Below, in pieces: positions 23,792-32,535 of a stretch of 64,000 bases of DNA. The notes beneath the pieces were generated by a model. It searched no databases. It was given only the letters and a program-made list of their open reading frames with translations, and had not been told where the DNA came from. The DNA is from Luethyella okanaganae (GTDB lineage: Bacteria; Actinomycetota; Actinomycetes; Actinomycetales; Microbacteriaceae). A program made the translations under genes and the position numbers. The first letter of the stretch is position 1. Each line of letters begins with the position of its first letter. The DNA lies in contig NZ_JBHSTP010000001.1 of NCBI RefSeq assembly GCF_042660285.1, positions 1,550,001 to 1,614,000 of the forward strand. Direction: 5' to 3'.

Positions 23792-26557
23792 ATGGACTTG
23801 CGATACTTGGAATTCGCGCTTGTAGACCAGGAGTTCTACGATCAGCCTTCCGAGCGCACCCCGAACCGGAGACGGTTCAACCTGGCCCTCGACCTCGACT
23901 GGTCAGCGTGGGAGACGACGGTGACGGACGGGTGGGTCAGACGGAATCCGCTGAGAGCGACCCTTCCCGACCAAGGTTGGAAGATTCACGCGAGCGCGAC
24001 CACATCCAACGCGCAAGAACTGCTCACGACGATCTCCACGTACTGCCATGCCCGCAGCATGATCTTCAAGCACGTGCCCTCACATACCGAGATGCTCCAG
24101 CGGAACATGAAGTATGTCGACAGAGCCACCAGCGGCAAGTTCGTCACCATTTATCCTCAGGACGAGGACGAGTTGCTCAGCACGCTCGCAGAGCTTGACG
24201 CCCTGCTTGACGGAGCCGAAGGCCCCTACATCTTGAGCGACCTGCGGTGGAACGAGGGTCCTCTTTATGTTCGCTATGGCGGGTTCCGCATGCTCTACAC
24301 GCGGAACGAACACGACATCCAAGTCCCCGCAGTCAGGCATCCGGATGGGCGGCTGGTGCCAGACGAGCGGCTCCCGTCGTTCTCTCCGCCCGCGTGGGTC
24401 ACCCTCCCGAGCTTTCTGAAAGAGCAGATAGAGAAACTTGGCTCCGGTGCCGCCCCTGAGGGATTTGACTACCAGATCAGCGAGGCCCTGCACTTCTCGA
24501 ACGGCGGTGGCGTCTATAGGGCCACTCAGATTTCGACCGGGCGCGAAGTGATCCTGAAGGAGGGTCGGCCGCATGCTGGGCTCACCCCCGACGGACGCGA
24601 CGCCGTCGCGCGATTGGACTCAGAGGCCGCGATTCTGGAGGAACTCCGAGATGAGCCGTCCATCGTGGACCTCATCGACAAGTTCACCCTGTTCGGGCAC
24701 AGATTCATGGCGTGTGAGTTTATCGACGGAGAGACCCTGAACAAGGAAATGGTTCTCAGGAACCCGATCATCCGTTCCGACAGCAGCCGTGCCGACCGGG
24801 ACGAGTATCGGAAGTGGGTTCTGTCAATCTGCGATCAGGTGGAAGAGCAACTCCAACGCCTTCATGCCCGAGGAATCGTCTTCGGCGATCTGCATCCGAA
24901 CAACCTCATGGTCAAGCCGGACGGTCGGGTCACGTTCGTCGACCTCGAGATGTCCCATCACGAGATCGACGACTCACTCATCGCCATCGGGGCACCCGGC
25001 TACGTCGCCTCCGACGGCCGCCGTGGCTTCGCAGCAGACAAATACTCGCTGGCCTGCATCAAGCTCTCGCTGTTCATTCCGCTGACGGTGCTGTTCAATC
25101 TCGACCCGAGAAAGCTCGACGACCACCTCGCGGCTGCCCAGGCCGAGTACGAACTGTCGGGCGCGTTCATCGAGTCAATCCGGCTCGACATGAATCTTCC
25201 CACCGGCGGACGATCGGGTTCCAGCCGGCTCTCGACGAAAACACTGGACTCCATCACTGCCTGGGACACCAGTACGGTCTCGGGCATCCGCCACCTTCAG
25301 GAGCTCATAGTTCGCTTCATCGAGAGCAGCGCAGATTTCTCCCGCTACGATCGCTCCTATCCCGGTGACATCCGACAGTTCACGGAGAACGGATTCGGAC
25401 TGGCGCACGGAGCGGCCGGAGTGGTCCACGCGCTGAGGGTGAGCGGCTTCAACGCCGATCCTCTCGCTCTTCAGTGGATCGCAGATGCTGTCACCGAGTA
25501 TCGAGGGCAACAGATCGGCTTGTACGACGGAATCGCAGGTGTCGCTTGGCTGTGGAGGGAGCTGGGGATGACCACGTCCGCAGACGAGATCACCGACAAG
25601 CTGCTCAACGTCGACTTCGACAACCTCACATCCGACCTCTACAGCGGACTGGCCGGTATCGGGCTCTTCCTTCTTAGCGAGCGAGACCATCTCAGAGACT
25701 ACGATCGAGTGGACGCCGCACTGGCGGACATCTTCGAGATTCTCGCGAGGCGCTCGCAGGCGTTACCGGACCCGACGGCCAGTGGGCCTCAACCGTCTGT
25801 GCCGACTGGTCGCGGAGGCCTGTTCTGGGGACAATCGGGAGTGTCGCTGTTCGCGAGCCGCCTCTACCAGGCAACGTCCGACGAGCGCCACCTTCAACTC
25901 GCCCAGTTCACTCTGGACTACGACCTTGCGCACTGTGTCGAAGTCGACGACGGCTCGATTCAGATGAACGAGGGATGGCGCGTGTTGCCATATCTGGCCT
26001 CCGGAAGCATCGGGTGCGGCCTCGCCCTGCTGCAGTTCCTCGACGTGGGCGGGCCTCGCGAGTACGTGAACATGCTCGCCACCATCGAGCGTGTGACCAT
26101 GACGGACTTCGTGGTCGAGCCGAATGTGAGCAACGGCCGTTCCGGCCTTCTCTTGTTCATCGCGGATCTCGAACGGCACGGACTTGCCACCTCGTCCACC
26201 TCGACGTCCTTCGACTGGCACCTCAGCCAGTTGAAGCTCCACGCATTGCAGAATAAGGTCGGCATCGCGTTTCCGGGCGAGCAGATGATTCGACTCTCCA
26301 CCGACGTCAGCACTGGCGCCGCGGGAGTCCTGCTGACCCTCGACGCCGCGCGACGGAGACTAGGCGGCGATGCCTTCAGTCGAGGCGATCTCCTTCCTCT
26401 GATCATCAGCGGAAATCTGGCCCCGGTGTCTTCGACGTCTCAGATCAGTGAATCTCAGATCAGTGGAGAGGAGGTGTCATCCTATGGGTTACGTACTCGA
26501 GTTGCAGACTCGCCAGAACCCCACCAGCGCAGCAGGACCGTTGAGCTGGGCGAGTAA
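23792..26557 (+). CDS. Class III lanthipeptide synthetase (LanKC)
   Basis: A 921-residue three-domain enzyme. A lyase domain (residues 1 to about 215, with AEGPYILSDLRW and GPLYVRYGGF) is followed by a Ser/Thr-kinase domain (Lys in REVILKEGRP, catalytic loop FGDLHPNNLM, metal site VDLEM) and a LanC-like cyclase domain (about 530-905). The cyclase lacks the Cys-Cys-His zinc ligands of class IV enzymes: the matching stretch reads ASGSIGCGL. The ATG at 23792 has AGGAG upstream. It phosphorylates and dehydrates Ser in the precursor and adds Cys. The last 25 or so residues are read through the first precursor gene in another frame, so the natural stop may have been lost. Confidence 0.92.
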   Translation: MDLRYLEFALVDQEFYDQPSERTPNRRRFNLALDLDWSAWETTVTDGWVRRNPLRATLPDQGWKIHASATTSNAQELLTTISTYCHARSMIFKHVPSHTEMLQRNMKYVDRATSGKFVTIYPQDEDELLSTLAELDALLDGAEGPYILSDLRWNEGPLYVRYGGFRMLYTRNEHDIQVPAVRHPDGRLVPDERLPSFSPPAWVTLPSFLKEQIEKLGSGAAPEGFDYQISEALHFSNGGGVYRATQISTGREVILKEGRPHAGLTPDGRDAVARLDSEAAILEELRDEPSIVDLIDKFTLFGHRFMACEFIDGETLNKEMVLRNPIIRSDSSRADRDEYRKWVLSICDQVEEQLQRLHARGIVFGDLHPNNLMVKPDGRVTFVDLEMSHHEIDDSLIAIGAPGYVASDGRRGFAADKYSLACIKLSLFIPLTVLFNLDPRKLDDHLAAAQAEYELSGAFIESIRLDMNLPTGGRSGSSRLSTKTLDSITAWDTSTVSGIRHLQELIVRFIESSADFSRYDRSYPGDIRQFTENGFGLAHGAAGVVHALRVSGFNADPLALQWIADAVTEYRGQQIGLYDGIAGVAWLWRELGMTTSADEITDKLLNVDFDNLTSDLYSGLAGIGLFLLSERDHLRDYDRVDAALADIFEILARRSQALPDPTASGPQPSVPTGRGGLFWGQSGVSLFASRLYQATSDERHLQLAQFTLDYDLAHCVEVDDGSIQMNEGWRVLPYLASGSIGCGLALLQFLDVGGPREYVNMLATIERVTMTDFVVEPNVSNGRSGLLLFIADLERHGLATSSTSTSFDWHLSQLKLHALQNKVGIAFPGEQMIRLSTDVSTGAAGVLLTLDAARRRLGGDAFSRGDLLPLIISGNLAPVSSTSQISESQISGEEVSSYGLRTRVADSPEPHQRSRTVELGE

Positions 26558-26597
26558 TTGGGGTTGTTACAGCACGGCCAGCGTCTGGACGTGCTGA
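26484..26597 (+). CDS. Lanthipeptide precursor peptide 1 (LanA)
   Basis: A 37-residue peptide starting MGYVLELQ, which carries the LELQ leader motif recognised by class III synthetases. The core reads SWASNWGCYSTASVWTC and has two Ser-x2-Ser-x3-Cys units, the labionin-forming spacing of labyrinthopeptins, divided by one residue. A strong GGAGAGGAGG ribosome site lies upstream. It is in a different frame from the synthetase, whose ORF overlaps it by 74 bp. Cleavage after the leader and ring pattern are inferred. Confidence 0.9.
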   Translation: MGYVLELQTRQNPTSAAGPLSWASNWGCYSTASVWTC

Positions 26598-26639
26598 CGG
26601 GCTTCGCATGACGAAGGAAGGAGGTGAAGCACCCGAACT

Positions 26640-27200
26640 CCAGCGTTTCCCGGCCTCGACACAGCTCCGCGGGATGTAGCCGACCTCGTCGACGACGACC
26701 ATCCCAAGACAGCGAAGCCGGGCGAGTCCTGCGGAAACCTGCCCCGCGCAGCATGCGGCCCGGAATCGGGTGACCCAGTCAATTCAATTGCGGTCGCGAA
26801 CAACACGCGATGGTCGGCATGAGCGGCGGTCGGCATGAGCGGCTTTGATGCCGAGGCCGATCGCGAGGTGGGTTTTGCCGGTCCCGGACGGAACGAAGAG
26901 AACGACGTTCCGGGCACTGGCGAGAAACACGCCGGTGCCGAGGTGGGCGATGGTGTCTCGTTTGAGCGTGGGCCGGAGATCAAAGAGCAAGTCCTCGATC
27001 GATCTCTGGGCCGGGCACTGCAGCATGGATCCTCAGTTCGGCACCGGACGCATTGCGGGCTGAGACTTCGCGGGAGAACACGGTGGCGAGGTGTTCCTCG
27101 TGCGTTTGGGACGTCTTCCGGGTCTGCTTGGCAGGCCGGGCGGCGGCAACGGCAGCATCCCTGCCCGATCCATAGCGACCAGATCTGCCGAGCGCTCGCC
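26640..27200 (-). pseudogene. IS21-family IstB ATPase, frameshifted remnant
   Basis: Pieces of IstB are readable in several minus frames. RKTSQTHEEHLATVFSREVS (about 27140-27080) is the N-terminus, LKRDTIAHLGTGVFLASARN leads to the Walker A VPSGTGKTHLA (near 26890), and LGMVVVDEVGYIP (near 26700) is Walker B. At least two frame breaks separate them. It lies between the two lanthipeptide precursor genes, with no intact IstA. Confidence 0.75.
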
Positions 27201-27582
27201 GACTCGTTTCATTGTTCATTGGTCGCGTATTCGCTCACGCCAATCACCGGGTCGCCTGCTGGTTGCAATCAGCTGGTGACTCGAACACGCGGTTCGAGCG
27301 GGAGCAACTCGCGCACTTGTTCATCCGGCCGCGTGTTCGCCCAGCCGTTTGTTCGCCTGGCCGACAATGCCCGTGGGTTCGAAAGGGTTCAGCCGCCATT
27401 CTGGTCGCGAGAGTGGCGGCAAAAACGGCGACCGGCGAGGCCCCCGTCGACCGATGTCGGCCTCGCCGTCCCAGACCAGGCGACACGGAATCGCCCCAAT
27501 CGTTCCGAGAGCAGACCCACGCGAATCCCGGTTCCGTGATCGCCATCACATAGTTCTCATAACCGAATGAACGGAGTCCATC
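27201..27582. other. 382 bp without a recognisable gene
   Basis: This is probably more decayed IS21 sequence (where IstA would be), but no stretch could be matched with confidence. The right end should hold the promoter and leader of the second precursor gene. Confidence 0.4.
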
Positions 27583-27705
27583 ATGAGTTACATTCTCAGG
27601 CTTCAAACCATCAAGGCAGGTGCCTCCGGCGCGTCTGGCGCCCGCACATTCAGCACCCTGAGCCCTGTCGTCTGTGTCAGCACGGCGAGCGTCGCACTCT
27701 GCTGA
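27583..27705 (+). CDS. Lanthipeptide precursor peptide 2 (LanA)
   Basis: A 40-residue peptide starting MSYILRLQTIK, with the class III leader motif in the form ILRLQ and an Ala/Gly/Ser spacer. The core FSTLSPVVCVSTASVALC again holds two Ser-x2-Ser-x3-Cys units separated by one residue. GGAG lies 11 bases before the ATG. It is about 1 kb from precursor 1, with IS21 debris between, and has no second synthetase, so LanKC at 23792 would have to serve both. Confidence 0.87.
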   Translation: MSYILRLQTIKAGASGASGARTFSTLSPVVCVSTASVALC

Positions 27706-27953
27706 GTCGGCATGCCAAGGAGGATCATGCGTTACCATCACGACCGCGCGTGACAGTCCCGACTCAGTCACACCGAACGTCAAGTCAGGGACAAGTCAGG
27801 GAGCTGTCGTGGGATTGACCGAGCTGTCTCAGCGTGCGCCGCATCGTTCGATACATGGGCATGCCCTGCCCGTACGTCGCGGAGACCGATGGTACTACGA
27901 ACTCATCGCGAGCGGGCACATCCGTTCAGCAGTCCCTTTTCGTGGCCTGTCCG

Positions 27954-28640
27954 CTACGTCGTGAGATCGTCAGGTGTGAGCGCGCTAAGAATCAGGTCCA
28001 GCCCGAACTCAAATTCCTCACCTGCTTGCGGAACCGAGTTGTTCTTGGCCGATCTCTCGATAGCGACCTCCGCGAGGTAAGGGTACTCGTTCACAGGCAG
28101 AGATCTCAGCAGCTCCGCAGCCGCCGATTCTAGGCTGCGGATTTCATCGAGGGGAAGGCTCCGCTCTTGCAAAACACTGCCGTATACATAGCTATCCAAG
28201 ACTGACAGCACGTGAACCGCCATCGTCGGCGAAAAGCCCGATCGGCGTAGGATTCCGAGCATCGAGTCATGATGACGTAACGTCGCAGGCCCGGGTTTAC
28301 TCCGTGAATCCAGCATCCCGGTCGCCCAAGGGTGCCGCTGTAGCACCCTTCGGGTCGAGACGGCCAGGCGACGCATGTGCCCACGCCAGCACCCGTCACC
28401 ACCAGAGAGCTCGATCTCTGCAAAGACAGCATCCACCATTCCGTCAATGAGGTCTGCACGATTCGCTACGTGGTTGTAAAGAGACATCGCCTCCACACCC
28501 AAGGACGCAGCAGTCGCACGCATCGTCACGGCCACCATGCCTGACGAGTCAGCGAGTTGGACGGCAGCTGTGACGACACGCGTGCGGTTCAGAGGACTCC
28601 GTCCTGGCCCCTGGTTGCCAGAACTTCTGCGGGCGGTCAC
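27954..28640 (-). CDS. TetR-family regulator (TetR_C tetracycline-repressor type)
   Basis: A 228-residue regulator, GTG start at 28640. The helix-turn-helix is VTMRATAASLGVEAMSLYNH (about residues 38-57); the C-terminal domain is of the tetracycline-repressor class. It is divergent from the NAD(P)-binding protein gene at 28737 with a perfect operator between them. Bases 28053-28240 of this gene are repeated exactly at 30005-30192. Confidence 0.88.
   Translation of the reverse strand: MTARRSSGNQGPGRSPLNRTRVVTAAVQLADSSGMVAVTMRATAASLGVEAMSLYNHVANRADLIDGMVDAVFAEIELSGGDGCWRGHMRRLAVSTRRVLQRHPWATGMLDSRSKPGPATLRHHDSMLGILRRSGFSPTMAVHVLSVLDSYVYGSVLQERSLPLDEIRSLESAAAELLRSLPVNEYPYLAEVAIERSAKNNSVPQAGEEFEFGLDLILSALTPDDLTT
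28053..28240. repeat. 188-bp direct repeat, copy A (inside the TetR gene)
   Basis: The segment is identical, base for base as far as could be compared by eye, with 30005-30192. Copy A lies inside the intact TetR gene and encodes about its residues 134-196. Copy B is a loose fragment, so A is the source. Confidence 0.9.
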
Positions 28641-28676
28641 GTGATCCTCACCTTGCCTCCTTGACGCACGTACAAC

Positions 28677-28704
28677 GTAAGTGTATATTACTTACATTGT
28701 AAGT
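28677..28704. promoter_or_regulatory. Overlapping palindromes, TetR operator
   Basis: ACTTACA-T-TGTAAGT (28690-28704) is a perfect 7-1-7 palindrome. Its left half also pairs with GTAAGT at 28677-28682. The site sits midway between the divergent TetR and oxidoreductase starts and overlaps an AT-rich, -10-like region, so one TetR protein could shut both genes. Confidence 0.7.
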
Positions 28705-28736
28705 GTAGTGTTGTCGAGCCATAAGGAGCAACGGGT

Positions 28737-29426
28737 ATGCGCAGGGTCGGAATCATTGGAGTGTCAGGAAAGCTTGGCCAGTACATGGCGAGGGAAGCAC
28801 TGGATCGCGGGTACGAGGTAGTCGGAGTGTGCCGAGAGCAGAGCACCGGTAAGCTCGGCGACCTTGCCGAGGCGATCTCGGTTCTGCCCGGCGACACCAA
28901 CGATCGACGCCTCATCCGCGAGGCCGTCGCTTCCTGCGACGGAGTGCTCACAGTTCTCGTGCCGTGGGGCACCCGCCACTATGCGTCGGGCACCGCGCAG
29001 GCTGTTCTCGACTACGCAAGAGCAGATGCGCGATTGATCTTCTCCTGCGGGTGGCATGTTCCTGGACACGAGAAGGACCACTATCCACGCACGACGCTGC
29101 TTGCTCAGTCGGCGATGACGAAGCTGATGCGGGCTATTCGCGTGATGGACATCGATGACCAGGTCGAGGCCGCGCGCTTGATCTACGCGAGCGATACACG
29201 TTGGACGGTCGTGCGTGGAAGTACCCTGGAAGAGGGCGAGAGCCAGGGCCTCCCTGTATGGGCAGACTACGTCGGGCACCCCAAGCTGGCTAGCGATAGA
29301 ACTCGGCGAGTCGACTACGCCCGTTTCATGGTCGAAGCACTCACTGATGACGACCTGGTTCGCAAGACACCCGCGATCGTTGGGCGCCTCACTCAAAGCG
29401 CACTTGTCCACGAGAAGTCCGCATAA
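28737..29426 (+). CDS. NAD(P)-binding, NmrA-like atypical short-chain reductase
   Basis: A 229-residue Rossmann protein. MRRVGIIGVSGKLGQYMARE has the GxxGxxG nucleotide motif; the protein lacks the classical YxxxK SDR catalytic pair and resembles NmrA/atypical-SDR proteins. The substrate is unknown. Divergent from, and probably repressed by, the TetR protein at 27954. Confidence 0.8.
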   Translation: MRRVGIIGVSGKLGQYMAREALDRGYEVVGVCREQSTGKLGDLAEAISVLPGDTNDRRLIREAVASCDGVLTVLVPWGTRHYASGTAQAVLDYARADARLIFSCGWHVPGHEKDHYPRTTLLAQSAMTKLMRAIRVMDIDDQVEAARLIYASDTRWTVVRGSTLEEGESQGLPVWADYVGHPKLASDRTRRVDYARFMVEALTDDDLVRKTPAIVGRLTQSALVHEKSA

Positions 29427-29439
29427 CGGCAATCGAGAC

Positions 29440-29830
29440 CGAATCGGCCACGATCGTCGGCTCGCCGACGAGTCGGACGATCGCATCACGATTCAGGAAG
29501 ATGCCCACGACGTCGGCGCGGCGGATCTCCCGGTTCAATCGCTCGTTCGGATTGTTCGACCAGACCTGTCGCCAGATCGACTTCGGAAACACAGTGGACG
29601 CAAGAATCTCCTCCCTCGCGTCCGAGAGGGCTCGAACGATCTCGGGAGCTTGTGCTCGAGAGTGTCGAGGACCCGGCCGAACTGGGCGTGGACGGACTCG
29701 GCGTCGGGTTGGTCGGAGACGGTGCCCAGCAGGGTCTTCACCCATGGCCACGAACTCTTCGGCGTCACGCTCATGAGGTTGGCGGCGTAGCGGGTTCACG
29801 GCGGCGTTGCCGGCTCCGCCGTCGCCGCTG
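29440..29830 (-). pseudogene. IS256-family (Mutator) transposase, frameshifted C-terminal remnant
   Basis: SWPWVKTLLGTVSDQPDAES (upstream part, near 29760-29700) and IWRQVWSNNPNERLNREIRR with VGIFLNRDAIVRLVG (near 29585-29475) are hallmark IS256 transposase stretches but lie in different frames. The end of the protein is missing. No inverted repeats were identified. Confidence 0.78.
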
Positions 29831-30004
29831 CGATGGCCGCCTACGACAAAGCCTGGCACACCACCGCATACGTGACCACGTCAACTGAACTCAGAACCAG
29901 GATGGCACTCCAAACGAAGATCACCTCATGCTTCCGATCCGTGGGTTGGCGGGTGCCTGGGGGCCCACCACGCTCTGTGAGGGTTCGTGCCCGAAGGATG
30001 CGCT

Positions 30005-30192
30005 TCTCTCGATAGCGACCTCCGCGAGGTAAGGGTACTCGTTCACAGGCAGAGATCTCAGCAGCTCCGCAGCCGCCGATTCTAGGCTGCGGATTTCATC
30101 GAGGGGAAGGCTCCGCTCTTGCAAAACACTGCCGTATACATAGCTATCCAAGACTGACAGCACGTGAACCGCCATCGTCGGCGAAAAGCCCG
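30005..30192. repeat. 188-bp direct repeat, copy B (orphan TetR fragment)
   Basis: Exact copy of 28053-28240. Here it has no start and runs on both sides into unrelated sequence, so it is a broken TetR piece left by a recombination or transposition event. A minus-strand frame at 29921-30316 includes it but is chimeric and not a real gene. Confidence 0.9.
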
Positions 30193-30269
30193 GGCCCTTT
30201 TCCGGAGCCCGCTTGCCTCGGACTCCTCCCGTGGAGGGGAGAGCCTGGACCAGGTGAGAGCGAGGCAAG

Positions 30270-30486
30270 GGACGATCAAGAACAGCCCCAGCCCCCGCAC
30301 TCCTGAACGAGCGCACAGGGCCACGACCAGCACCAGCATTCGTCGAATGGCTGATGGGACTTCATCCCGGCTGGGTCACCGATCCGATCCACGAGCTGAC
30401 TTCGAACGAGCAACTGGCCACCCTCGGCAACGGTGCCATGCCCTTGCAAGCATTGCTCGCACTGCGTGGCCTCGGTGAAGCTTGAT
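30270..30486 (+). pseudogene. C-terminal remnant of a DNA cytosine methyltransferase-like gene
   Basis: A frame reads PAFVEWLMGLHPGWVTDP and then LATLGNGAMPLQALLALRGL, stopping at about 30486. This resembles the last part of phage- or element-borne DNA cytosine methyltransferases (FVEWMMGLP... LGNGV.PQQA). The catalytic domain is absent, and the left edge abuts the TetR fragment. Confidence 0.5.
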
Positions 30487-30674
30487 AGGACCGTCGCTAA
30501 AGACCGGTCACAGCCTGTCATCAGTGGCACCCGGAGCGGCTGACCTCCTCCAACGACCGTTCACGACTCAACAACGTTCTGGACTCACGAGCATTGCGCG
30601 TTCTGGGCATGATGATGATAGATGCCCAAGCCTTCGCCTCGGCCTGCGATCCTTGACACATTACAATGTGGCAC

Positions 30675-31277
30675 CTATTGTAAAGACAATTTCTTAGCCT
30701 CCGGGAGCTGGCCCAGGTGGTCAAGTGAGTTCAAGTGAGGTTGCAACCGGCGGGCGCATCCGGACATCCCCATATGAGCTGACCGGCTTCCGGACAGCCA
30801 AGGGAACCTCTTTCCCAATAGGCAGAAGGCGAGAACGCTATGAAGCAAAGCACTCTTGCCGCTCTCGGCACCGCAGCAGTGCCCCCGACGCTTGCCCTCG
30901 AGCCAGGTCGCCGGAGGAGTGACGAGCCCAAGGCGGCGAACAGGTGCGCCACTTGCCGCGTAGGCCAACGCGACGCGGGCACCCGCCGAATGAGCGAGAA
31001 CGTCGAGCACATCAACGCCAAGCTGTCGTCTAGCAGACTCGAGGTCCTCGTGCTGGCTCCACCACGGCTGCGGCATTCCGCCGGTGGCGGGTGTGCCACG
31101 AAAGTGCACAACAGCGACCGTGCGCCCTGCTTCCCAGTCCGCAACGTCACCAAGATACTTCGGATCGCGCACACCTCCACCAGGAAGCAACAGGATCGGG
31201 TCTCCGCCATTGCCGACGAGTTCCACGTGTACGGGGAGATCGCTCAAGTCATCCTCCTTGGCATCACGGGTATTCAT
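30675..31277 (-). CDS. Alpha/beta hydrolase, truncated or frameshifted
   Basis: Residues 1 to about 128 are a plausible alpha/beta hydrolase start: LLLPGGGVRDPKYLGDV, the oxyanion region HFRGTPATGG and a nucleophile elbow AHSAGA. After TPPATWLEG the composition changes and no cap domain or catalytic His is seen, so the 200-residue product is unlikely to be a working enzyme. The gene was probably cut by the same events that left the remnants to its left. Confidence 0.55.
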   Translation of the reverse strand: MNTRDAKEDDLSDLPVHVELVGNGGDPILLLPGGGVRDPKYLGDVADWEAGRTVAVVHFRGTPATGGMPQPWWSQHEDLESARRQLGVDVLDVLAHSAGARVALAYAASGAPVRRLGLVTPPATWLEGKRRGHCCGAESGKSALLHSVLAFCLLGKRFPWLSGSRSAHMGMSGCARRLQPHLNSLDHLGQLPEAKKLSLQ

Positions 31278-31507
31278 TCACATGTCTCATGCTCGGTGTT
31301 CGGCCTGGCCGCGAGAGAGTGTGGAAGGAATGAGTTCTCATTCTCAATGATTGGCTCAGTCCACAACAAACGACCGCTCACGAGATGGTCTGCGACTGTC
31401 CAGCGAGAATCGGTGTGGGCTGATCCAGGACAGGTCCAGGGTGCGGGCGCTGGCATCTTTTTGTCTGATCGGGCGGGTTGCAGCGGCGGCGTTCCCAAGC
31501 GTGCTGG

Positions 31508-32434
31508 TCAGGAGTGGTTCCTTTCGGGTTGGTCGGTGTTTTCGTTGGTCAGGATGATTTTGCCGCGGGTTCCCCCGTTGTCGAGTTGTGTGACTGCTTG
31601 GGCGGTTTCGGTCAGTGGCCAGCAGTGGCTGATATCGACGCTCAACGCACCGGTTGCTGCCAGGCCGAGCAGGGTGTCCAGGTCGCGGGTATCGCGGGAG
31701 TTGTCGGCTGCGTAGGAGAAGTAGGTGCGAACCGTTACGCCCTCGTGGCCGATGAAGTCGTAGATCGACAGCGGTGTGGGCCCGCTGGTCGACCCGAACC
31801 ACACGAGATCGGCACCAGGACGAAGGGTTTGGAGCGTGTCGGCGAGGATGGTTCCCCCGATGCCGTCGAGGGCCGCATCGTATGGGCCCGCACCATCCAG
31901 GTCCGCGACGACGGCGTAGGCGCCGCTGAGCTCATCCTCGGTGCGGGTGAATGCTGTCACCCTGGCGCCGCTGAGTGCGGCCAGCTGCATCTGGAACCGG
32001 CCGACTCCACCCGAGGCGCCTGTCACGAGCACCTCGCGGCCGAGCAGGCTGCCCAGCAGGCGCACCGTGCGCAACGCGGTCAGGCCGGCCATCGGCAGAG
32101 CCGCGGCCTGGGCGTCGCTGACTGTCTCGGGGATGACCGCCAGACGGGACGCTTTCACCACGACCAGCTCAGACCAGGCGCCCTGTTCGGCCAGCCCCAC
32201 GACCCGAGAACCCTCTGCCGGCCCAGACCCGTCCGCCGCCGCCGCGACCACCACACCGGCTACGTCCTGGCCCGGAGCCCAGCCGGGGTCGCGCATCCCG
32301 ATCAGGGCGAGCTCGCCTCGATTCACCGAGCTTGCCTTCAGCGCGATCAGGGCCTCCCCCGGTGCGGGAACCGGCGGCGGCACCTCAACGATCGCCACAC
32401 TCTTCTGTGCGGTCACGTGGACACTCAGCATCAA
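31508..32434 (-). CDS. NADP-dependent quinone/alcohol oxidoreductase (MDR family)
   Basis: A 308-residue medium-chain reductase. It has the N-terminal GroES-like fold (SSVNRGELALIG, PGQDVAGVV) and the nucleotide site VLVTGASGGVGRFQMQLAAL. The zinc ligands of alcohol dehydrogenases are missing, as in zinc-independent quinone reductases. It is divergent from an HxlR regulator at 32536; such pairs are common in quinone or aldehyde stress. Confidence 0.88.
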   Translation of the reverse strand: MMLSVHVTAQKSVAIVEVPPPVPAPGEALIALKASSVNRGELALIGMRDPGWAPGQDVAGVVVAAAADGSGPAEGSRVVGLAEQGAWSELVVVKASRLAVIPETVSDAQAAALPMAGLTALRTVRLLGSLLGREVLVTGASGGVGRFQMQLAALSGARVTAFTRTEDELSGAYAVVADLDGAGPYDAALDGIGGTILADTLQTLRPGADLVWFGSTSGPTPLSIYDFIGHEGVTVRTYFSYAADNSRDTRDLDTLLGLAATGALSVDISHCWPLTETAQAVTQLDNGGTRGKIILTNENTDQPERNHS

Positions 32435-32535
32435 AACCTCCTGGGATCGTATGTGCTTGTGTCAACCCTGCCTCTATCGCGTCCGGAAGGTAAGTAGGTA
32501 CCCAAAGGTGCGTTAGAGGGGTCTACTATTGCGGT

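Noticed and set aside
23792..26557. Class IV (LanL) assignment for the synthetase
   Set aside because: The cyclase domain lacks the zinc-binding Cys/His motif, and the precursors carry labionin spacing and a class III leader.
27244..27783. 179-residue minus ORF between and over precursor 2
   Set aside because: No protein-like motif; it covers the precursor gene antisense and probably contains decayed IS21 DNA.
29921..30316. 131-residue minus ORF as a regulator gene
   Set aside because: Only the middle matches a TetR C-terminal piece (the 188-bp repeat); both ends are unrelated and there is no helix-turn-helix.
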